From: UBA4661 sp002405405
Lineage (GTDB): Bacteria; Bacteroidota; Ignavibacteria; Kapaibacteriales; UBA4661
Length of the DNA: 12,334 nucleotides
Direction: 5' to 3'
Assembly (NCBI GenBank): GCA_036847245.1
Contig: DAIUAL010000092.1
Coordinates: 1 to 12,334 of the forward strand
Notes under the pieces: model-generated
Database searches by the model: none
Told to the model about the DNA's origin: nothing
What the model saw: only the letters and a program-made list of their open reading frames with translations
Position numbers and translations under genes: made by a program
Shown: piece by piece, positions 7,268 through 12,334 of the stretch
How positions within the stretch are numbered: the stretch's first letter is position 1
Layout of the letters: the number at the start of each line of letters is the position of its first letter

Positions 7268-8323
7268 ATGGCAGTTCGCAGAGCATTTTTGTTTTCATCC
7301 GATCGCAGTACGTATTGGCTGTGTCAGGTTTTCGGGTGGCTGAGCATGGTTGTGATCGAAATGATCAACTATTCTTTCTTCATCGTGAAAAGCTTCTCGG
7401 TGCAAGTGCTATACTTTTTTCTGGTGTATGCCATTGAAGGTATCATTTTAATGGAGATATACCGACGTGTTATTTTGCGGTATCATCTTTTTGACTCGTC
7501 GATATCATACATTTGGTTGTATGCCTTTATCTCCACATTGATAGTATCATTTATCATGACGTGTATAACACAGATTCCTCTTATTGTTTTCATCAGAAGG
7601 ATCGATTGGAATGAGTGGACATTAATTAGTATGGTGGGGAATACAATAAATTGGATGCGGTATATTGGTGTGTGGATTATCATCTATTTCATGTACAACA
7701 TCATACAGCAGAAGAATACGATACAGAGTGAAAAATTACGTGCCGAGAATCTTGCAAAGACCACAGAATTAGAATTGTTGAAACTCCAACTGAATCCTCA
7801 TTTTTTATTCAATGCGTTGAATAGCATTAAGGCATTGGTAACGATCAATCCCGAGCAAAGCAGGGAAGCAATTGTTCAGCTTAGCGAACTACTGCGCTTT
7901 ACATTGCAGTATGGCAGGGAGCTTTTGATTCCGGTCCATCATGAACTTGCCGAAGTTGCCCGATATTTAGAGTTGGAGCAAATGCGCTTTGGTAAAAAGC
8001 TTCAGGTGGAATATGACATTGCCGATGCTGTCCGCCAACGCCTCATTCCTCCGGCTTCGCTCCTCACCTTAGCAGAAAATGCCGTCAAACATGGCATTGC
8101 CAAGCAAACAGATCCCGGCATGATTAGAATAAGCATAACGGAAGAAGCCAATGAATTGGTGAAAATACAGGTGATCAATCCGGGCATCTATGATGTTTCC
8201 AATCATCGAGGCATTGGATTACAACACCTTGCGAAAAGATTAGAAGAAGTCTATCAGGGTCGAGCAATCTTTCATATTCATCAGCAAGGAAGCCAAGTTT
8301 CTGCCATTCTCTGCATTCCATAG
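7268..8323 (+). CDS. LytS-type membrane sensor histidine kinase (His_kinase family, PF06580-like)
   Basis: A 351-residue protein from ATG 7268. The frame opens earlier at 7202, but 7268 starts with a basic N-terminus (MAVRRAFLFSSDRSTYWLCQ) directly before the first membrane helix, as usual in this family. Four hydrophobic segments occupy about residues 20-145. A coiled-coil linker leads into the phosphoacceptor motif LELLKLQLNPHFLFNALN, with His178. The ATPase part has the N box AENAVKHG (Asn271), a reduced G1 segment VINPGIYD and the G2 motif GIGLQHLAKRLE. This is the compact architecture of the kinases that phosphorylate LytTR regulators. There is no extracytoplasmic domain beyond short loops, so the stimulus is probably sensed within or near the membrane. 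It overlaps nothing and is followed after 5 bases by its regulator gene, so the two form an operon. It is divergent from the large envelope protein gene. Confidence 0.92.
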   Translation: MAVRRAFLFSSDRSTYWLCQVFGWLSMVVIEMINYSFFIVKSFSVQVLYFFLVYAIEGIILMEIYRRVILRYHLFDSSISYIWLYAFISTLIVSFIMTCITQIPLIVFIRRIDWNEWTLISMVGNTINWMRYIGVWIIIYFMYNIIQQKNTIQSEKLRAENLAKTTELELLKLQLNPHFLFNALNSIKALVTINPEQSREAIVQLSELLRFTLQYGRELLIPVHHELAEVARYLELEQMRFGKKLQVEYDIADAVRQRLIPPASLLTLAENAVKHGIAKQTDPGMIRISITEEANELVKIQVINPGIYDVSNHRGIGLQHLAKRLEEVYQGRAIFHIHQQGSQVSAILCIP

Positions 8324-8328
8324 TTATC

Positions 8329-9051
8329 ATGATACGAACATTACTGGTAGATGATGAACCCTTAGCATTGTTGGAGCTGGAGTCCATGCTCAAACATCAT
8401 GCTGAAATTGAGATTGTTGGTTTTGCCCATAGTGGTGGCGAAGCCATCGCGAAAATACAGGACCTACAGCCAGAATTGCTTTTTCTCGACATTAGTATGC
8501 CTGACAAATCAGGATTCGACATTTTGCAAGATGCAGACTACGCGCCTCATGTTGTGTTTGTCACAGCTTATGATACCTATGCAGTAAAAGCATTCGAGGT
8601 AAATGCCTTGGATTATCTGCTCAAACCCGTGAATACCGATCGATTATCTGAAACAATTCAAAAAATTGTCAAGCACATACAAACGCCCAAAGTTGCCGGA
8701 ACACGTACTGAACCGCTCTCCATCGACAAGCGAATTTTTATCAAAAATGGAGATCGTTGTTACTTTGTTCCTCTGTCAGACATTTATCTTATCGAAAGTG
8801 TAGGGAATTATGCGCGACTGTATTTTCATGACAACAGACCGTTGATGCACAAATCGTTGAACTATTTGGAAGAAAAACTGCCCACGACTCACTTTTTTCG
8901 GGCAAACAGACAACATATTATCAACATTCATTGCATCAAAAACATCAGTCCTTTTTTCAATAACACACTCCAAGTTGAAATGCTGAATGGATATACCGTT
9001 GAGATCAGCCAGCGGCAATCCGTTATATTCAAAGAATTGATGGGGATATAA
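8329..9051 (+). CDS. LytTR-family response regulator
   Basis: A 240-residue regulator from ATG 8329, 5 bases after the kinase stop codon. The receiver domain (1-115) has the acidic pocket DDE (8-10), phosphoacceptor Asp54 in LFLDISMPDKSG, Thr79 in FVTAYD and Lys99 in LLKPV, so all phosphorylation residues are present. The LytTR DNA-binding domain (about 133-238) has the signatures 'IFIKNGDRCYFVPLSDIYLI', 'ESVGNYARLYF' and 'FFRANRQHIINI'. Phosphorylation by the upstream kinase is expected to promote binding to paired direct-repeat sites upstream of target genes. Family members commonly control envelope, exopolysaccharide or secretion genes. Nearby candidates are the divergent envelope protein gene and the downstream hydrolase gene, but no LytTR site was established in either upstream region. 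Confidence 0.95.
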   Translation: MIRTLLVDDEPLALLELESMLKHHAEIEIVGFAHSGGEAIAKIQDLQPELLFLDISMPDKSGFDILQDADYAPHVVFVTAYDTYAVKAFEVNALDYLLKPVNTDRLSETIQKIVKHIQTPKVAGTRTEPLSIDKRIFIKNGDRCYFVPLSDIYLIESVGNYARLYFHDNRPLMHKSLNYLEEKLPTTHFFRANRQHIINIHCIKNISPFFNNTLQVEMLNGYTVEISQRQSVIFKELMGI

Positions 9052-9253
9052 TTTCATCATCAACCAAGACCATGTATTCTGCATTCATGGACGATAATCG
9101 TGCGTTCGTGTAAATAGCATTGTATAATTATTGCCACCGACCCATATTTCGTTGCTGTTACGCAACATTGTTCCCTATCAGCCAAGCTTTGCGCTACCAC
9201 CTGTTGGATGCAAAGTGTGCACACCCATATTCATTCATTACATTATAAGCTCT
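9052..9253 (+). promoter_or_regulatory. Intergenic region with TATAAT box and 5'-leader hairpin upstream of hydrolase gene
   Basis: TATAAT at 9123-9128 is a perfect -10 hexamer, but no good -35 lies 16-18 bases upstream, so it may be activator-dependent or coincidental. Transcription from it would give a leader of about 120 bases containing the inverted repeat GTTGC-TGTTAC-GCAAC (9151-9166). Another imperfect inverted repeat, CCATGTAT/ATTCATGG (9070-9090), lies 19 bases after the regulator's stop. It has no following T run, so it is not a clear intrinsic terminator. The hydrolase frame opens back to TTG 9131, but the signal peptide points to a start at 9254. Confidence 0.35.
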
Positions 9254-11764
9254 ATGGTTTATACAACTGTTAGCAGAATATCCTGCACCGCTTCAAAGTA
9301 CCTTGCTTTGATCATTGTTGTACTCATGTCGTTCTCTCTACTGAGTGCACAAACATTACGCAAACGGTATTACAATGGTGTTGCCTTTACTCCCGTAGCG
9401 GATAGTGTATTAAAACACTATGGTTTGAAAAATGGACTTGCTGTCAATCGTGTCGTTCCGGGTGGTACCGGATCATCGGCAGGACTGCAAGCAGGTGATA
9501 TTGTTATTGCAGTCAATAAAGTACCGCTGACATCTCCTGCCGATCTTCGCGGTGCTTCTCTTGCTCATATCAGAGCCGGCGATACGGTAACCTACAAAGT
9601 GTACCGTTCATCGTCGGTTATAAGTCTTCGCGGGATTGCTTCCGGCAGACCGGACGAAAAAAGTGTCGGTATAGACTACCGTTATGAGTCTATCCCTTTT
9701 AAAAAAGGTCTTCTTCGCGCTATTGTCAGCAAGCCCTCAAATGTATCGCAAAAACTCCCGACCATTCTTTTTATACAAGGTTATCCATGTAATGAAAATG
9801 TTGACATTGATAGCGCAAATCCTTATCGCCGTGTTACCGATGGCTTGACGCGCGCGGGCTATATTGTCATGCGTGTCGAAAAACCCGGCGTGGGCGACTG
9901 TATCAACACACCGAACTGCGGTGATATTGATTTTAACGAAGAATGCGAAGCATTCGAAGTGGCTCTGCTCCATCTGAAACAACATCCTCAGGCAGATACA
10001 TCGAACATTTTTCTGTGGGGGCATAGTTTAGGTGGGGTGATTGCACCGGTACTCACGAGTAAACATGCATGGATTAAAGGTGCTGTTGTCTATGGTACAC
10101 TGAGTAAAATCTGGGGAGAGTATCTTTTACAGATGACTAGAGTACAAAGCGAAGGATTTGGAGTACCACCAACGGAAGTAGAATCCAATGTTCGCGCTGT
10201 TCGTAAAATTTTGCATGAAATCTATGTGATGAAAAAGTCCCCGTCGCAGTTTGTGAAAGAGAATCCCAATCTTCGTGAAATCCTTCAATCACAATTTATG
10301 TGGGAACAGGGGTCAGATCGTTTGTTTACACGTTCTGCTACGTTCAATCAATCATTAGATGGCGTGAATATTCACCAACTCTGGAGCAAATCATCTTGTA
10401 AAGTGCTGGCGATGTATGGAGAAGCTGATGTTGAAGCTCTGAGTCCTGAAACAGCGCAAAGCATCATAAAAACTGTCAATTATTATCATCCGGGCAATGG
10501 CATGTATCAGTTTGTCAAAGGTACCGATCATGCTTTTGCAAAAGTCGGGACTATCGAGGATGGCTATCGTACGAAGGCAGACCCTCAGTATCCTCGTATC
10601 ATGGTAGAAAATTTCAACCCTGAAGTTATCACGCTTTCCGAGGCATGGATACGTCGTGTTGTTCAAGGAAAAAACTCTGCTCAAACTGAAACCTTGCAGT
10701 CAAAATCTTCGGCACAGAATCAACAAAGCACTTCACAAGAAACAACAGCACAACATTCTTCTGTTCGTTGGAACAAGTTAAATACTGAACCATATCGCGG
10801 TAAGCAAGATGATATATGCTTTATCGACGAGAACAAAGGATGGTATGTCAATGGCGGTGGTAATATCTACAAAACAATCAATGGCGGACAAACATGGGAA
10901 AAGTGTTTTACCACCCCCGGCACCTTCTTTCGCTGCATTGCCTTTATTGATTCACTCCGCGGCTTTGTTGGAAATGTCGGAACAGAGTACTTCCCCAATG
11001 TGCAAGACACAATTCCGTTGTATAAAACAACTGTTGGCGGCAAAACATGGACTCCTGTGGCGTACTCCGGTCCCTATGTAAAAGGGCTCTGCGCCATTGA
11101 CATTGTCAAAGAGCAGTATATCAATCACGGTAATATTGACTACAAATACCATATTTATGGCGTAGGAAGAGTGGGAAGTCCTGCCAATATCATGGTGTCC
11201 GACGATGGTGGTGCTACCTTCCGCTCATGGAGTATGGATGCCGATTGTAAAATGCTGTTCGACATTACCATGTTCAATAAGCAAGAGGGATTTGTTTGTG
11301 CTGCTACGAGCGCTGATATTCCCCAATCAAATGCACTAATACTCTACACCAACGATGGCGGTAAAACATGGGTAAAACGCTATCAATCTACCCGACCATT
11401 TGAAACAACTTGGAAAGTCTCTTTTCCCACACGCGATACGGGCTATGTAACAATTCAGAATTATAATCCCGACAAAGCTGTTTCCAAACAACGTGTTGCC
11501 AAAACAACCGATGGTGGCAAAACATGGTTTGAAGTGGACTTATGCGATGATCATGGTTCACGGGAGTTTGGTATTGGTTTTATCAATGCTCGACATGGTT
11601 TTGTGGGCACTATGAACTCCGGCTATGAAACAACTGATGGCGGACAAACATGGACCAAAACAGATTTGGGCAGAGCATGCAATAAGATTCGAATTTATAC
11701 AACACCCGATGGTAAAACCTATGGTTATGCTATCGGTGTCGATGTTTTAAAACTTACACGATAA
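9254..11764 (+). CDS. Secreted PDZ + alpha/beta-hydrolase + YCF48/BNR-like beta-propeller fusion
   Basis: An 836-residue exported protein. ATG 9254 was chosen over TTG 9131 because it starts a normal signal peptide (KYLALIIVVLMSFSLLSA|Q, cleavage near residue 32). A PDZ domain follows (about 40-130, with PGGTGSSAGLQAGDIVIAVN). The alpha/beta-hydrolase domain (about 145-470) has an oxyanion strand ILFIQGYPCN, nucleophile elbow GHSLGG (Ser258), acid in MYGEADVEAL (Asp392) and base in KGTDHAF (His426), a complete Ser-Asp-His triad of the dienelactone hydrolase/peptidase S9-like type. A Gln/Ser/Thr-rich linker (about 471-504) leads to a C-terminal propeller (519-836) with six Asp-box-like motifs such as TNDGGKTW and TTDGGQTW. 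The likely activity is hydrolysis of an ester or peptide bond outside the cytoplasm, with PDZ and propeller as binding modules; the substrate is unknown. No type IX sorting domain or lipobox is visible. It lies 202 bases after the LytTR regulator on the same strand and may belong to its regulon. Confidence 0.87.
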   Translation: MVYTTVSRISCTASKYLALIIVVLMSFSLLSAQTLRKRYYNGVAFTPVADSVLKHYGLKNGLAVNRVVPGGTGSSAGLQAGDIVIAVNKVPLTSPADLRGASLAHIRAGDTVTYKVYRSSSVISLRGIASGRPDEKSVGIDYRYESIPFKKGLLRAIVSKPSNVSQKLPTILFIQGYPCNENVDIDSANPYRRVTDGLTRAGYIVMRVEKPGVGDCINTPNCGDIDFNEECEAFEVALLHLKQHPQADTSNIFLWGHSLGGVIAPVLTSKHAWIKGAVVYGTLSKIWGEYLLQMTRVQSEGFGVPPTEVESNVRAVRKILHEIYVMKKSPSQFVKENPNLREILQSQFMWEQGSDRLFTRSATFNQSLDGVNIHQLWSKSSCKVLAMYGEADVEALSPETAQSIIKTVNYYHPGNGMYQFVKGTDHAFAKVGTIEDGYRTKADPQYPRIMVENFNPEVITLSEAWIRRVVQGKNSAQTETLQSKSSAQNQQSTSQETTAQHSSVRWNKLNTEPYRGKQDDICFIDENKGWYVNGGGNIYKTINGGQTWEKCFTTPGTFFRCIAFIDSLRGFVGNVGTEYFPNVQDTIPLYKTTVGGKTWTPVAYSGPYVKGLCAIDIVKEQYINHGNIDYKYHIYGVGRVGSPANIMVSDDGGATFRSWSMDADCKMLFDITMFNKQEGFVCAATSADIPQSNALILYTNDGGKTWVKRYQSTRPFETTWKVSFPTRDTGYVTIQNYNPDKAVSKQRVAKTTDGGKTWFEVDLCDDHGSREFGIGFINARHGFVGTMNSGYETTDGGQTWTKTDLGRACNKIRIYTTPDGKTYGYAIGVDVLKLTR
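10808..11665 (+). repeat. BNR/Asp-box repeats (YCF48-like beta-propeller) in the hydrolase gene
   Basis: Six motifs of the form (S/T)xDGGxTW recur at about residues 542, 591, 648, 698, 752 and 794 of the 836-residue protein: INGGQTW, VGGKTW, DDGGATF, NDGGKTW, TDGGKTW, TDGGQTW. Each follows a strand of the type 'iyKT' or 'v.kT', and several are preceded by 'FIDxxxGFVG'-like strands. This is the signature of YCF48/BNR-type propellers. Confidence 0.82.
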
Positions 11765-11828
11765 TCATTGCAAATTTCTCGGCTGCATTGTGTAGCTCTA
11801 TTGTTCACAGTATTTGACAGCAAATGAT

Positions 11829-12166
11829 ATGGAAAAACAGAAAGCACCTCACAAGTTGATGTCAGCGAACCAAACTCCCTTGACCGATCCAACAGCACCT
11901 GATGCTATCCAACAAAGAAATGCACGTCTTCACCAGCACAAGCGGTGGAATCCCGTGATGTATGGGCTGTCGGTAGCGGCTGGATTGTACTCATGGTTGG
12001 ACTGCATAATCCTACTGAAACATCGATTTTTCTCGGATTAGCACTGATATTTGATCCTTTTGATCATACCATCGCATGGAAGGAGCGACCAAGTTATCAA
12101 AAAGGATGGCTCATTCTCCATGCCTTGTGCGTAGCGGGATTATTCGGCTACAGTCTTGGCAAGTAA
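11829..12166 (+). pseudogene. Small two-helix membrane protein, disrupted by a frameshift
   Basis: Two overlapping frames give one protein. From ATG 11829 (frame also open from TTG 11814) the product begins MEKQKAPHKLMSANQTPL and runs to RWNPVMYGLSVAAGL at about 11987, after which that frame becomes implausible and stops at 12041. The other frame continues as IVLMVGLHNPTETSIFLGLALIFDPFDHTI and ends YQKGWLILHALCVAGLFGYSLGK at 12166. Joined, this is about 112 residues with two or three hydrophobic segments. It has the 'alIFDPFd...w.eRp.yqk.wL' pattern I associate with small uncharacterised membrane proteins of Bacteroidota; that is memory, not a search. The join needs one missing base (or a -1 shift) near 11982-11990. 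No X_XXY_YYZ slippery heptamer is visible, so programmed frameshifting is unlikely; recent mutation or an assembly error is more probable. Function is unknown. It lies 64 bases after the hydrolase gene on the same strand. Confidence 0.65.
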
Positions 12167-12334
12167 GGTTGTCCGACATACAGCCACAATATGTTTACAA
12201 TACAACAGATGACTGTGTCATATTCTCATTTCATCATTCTCTTTGGTTATGAATATCCACCTTGTCGTTGATGAACTCCTGGTAGTGCATCACAATGTAT
12301 GATTCTTGTTTCTATATGAGAAATAAAGGTTTAG
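12167..12334. other. Right-edge region, no supportable feature
   Basis: Only very short frames occur here: a 17-codon plus-strand frame from ATG 12249, and a minus-strand frame reading MHYQEFINDKVDIHNQRE. They overlap and neither has supporting signals. No terminator hairpin was found after the broken membrane protein gene. Confidence 0.4.

Noticed and set aside
9070..9090. Inverted repeat after the LytTR gene as an intrinsic terminator
   Set aside because: The arms are short and imperfect, and no T run follows.
9131..9253. TTG 9131 start for the hydrolase fusion
   Set aside because: It would place 41 extra residues before a normal signal peptide, and a TATAAT box lies just upstream, suggesting this stretch is untranslated leader.
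11970..11995. Programmed -1 frameshift in the small membrane protein gene
   Set aside because: No slippery heptamer or downstream hairpin was seen at the frame junction.
12249..12302. Short plus-strand frame MNIHLVVDELLVVHHNV near the right edge
   Set aside because: It has only 17 codons, no ribosome-binding signal, and an equally plausible antisense frame overlaps it.

Overview
The window looks like chromosomal DNA from an uncultured-type member of the Bacteroidota/Chlorobiota (FCB) lineage, possibly a Kapabacteria or Ignavibacteria relative. This is an inference from content: a 7TM-DISM sensor kinase, a LytS/LytTR pair, a large OmpA-type envelope protein with carboxypeptidase-regulatory-like repeats, a YCF48/BNR propeller protein, and almost no Shine-Dalgarno motifs before the starts. 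No rRNA, tRNA, CRISPR array, transposase or integrase was seen.

Left part (1-2996, all minus strand): a 7TM-DISM histidine kinase with no adjacent response regulator reads leftwards into a small membrane protein resembling the carotenoid-glycoside acyltransferase CrtO. The end of that gene overlaps the start of a DinB-fold gene, which is broken by a frameshift and an in-frame amber codon and runs off the left edge.

Middle (2997-6951): a GNAT acetyltransferase on the plus strand meets, tail to tail with a 13-base gap, a gene of about 1035 codons on the minus strand. Its product combines an N-terminal barrel-like region, a von Willebrand A domain with an intact metal-binding motif, three carboxypeptidase-regulatory-like repeats and a C-terminal OmpA peptidoglycan-binding domain.

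Right part (7268-12334, plus strand): a LytS-type membrane kinase and a LytTR response regulator form a tight operon with a 5-base gap. They are followed by a secreted PDZ + alpha/beta-hydrolase + beta-propeller fusion, then a small two-helix membrane protein gene disrupted by a one-base frameshift. The last ~170 bases hold nothing I can support.

The window therefore centres on envelope proteins and membrane sensing. The LytS/LytTR pair lies between the two envelope or exported proteins and could regulate either, but no operator was established. The most interesting points are the two multi-domain fusions, the C8 and G7 homopolymer tracts inside the envelope protein and the sensor kinase (possible phase-variation sites), a perfect palindrome at the start of the envelope gene, and small broken genes at both ends while every long gene is intact. 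I did not find a clearly new multi-gene system.
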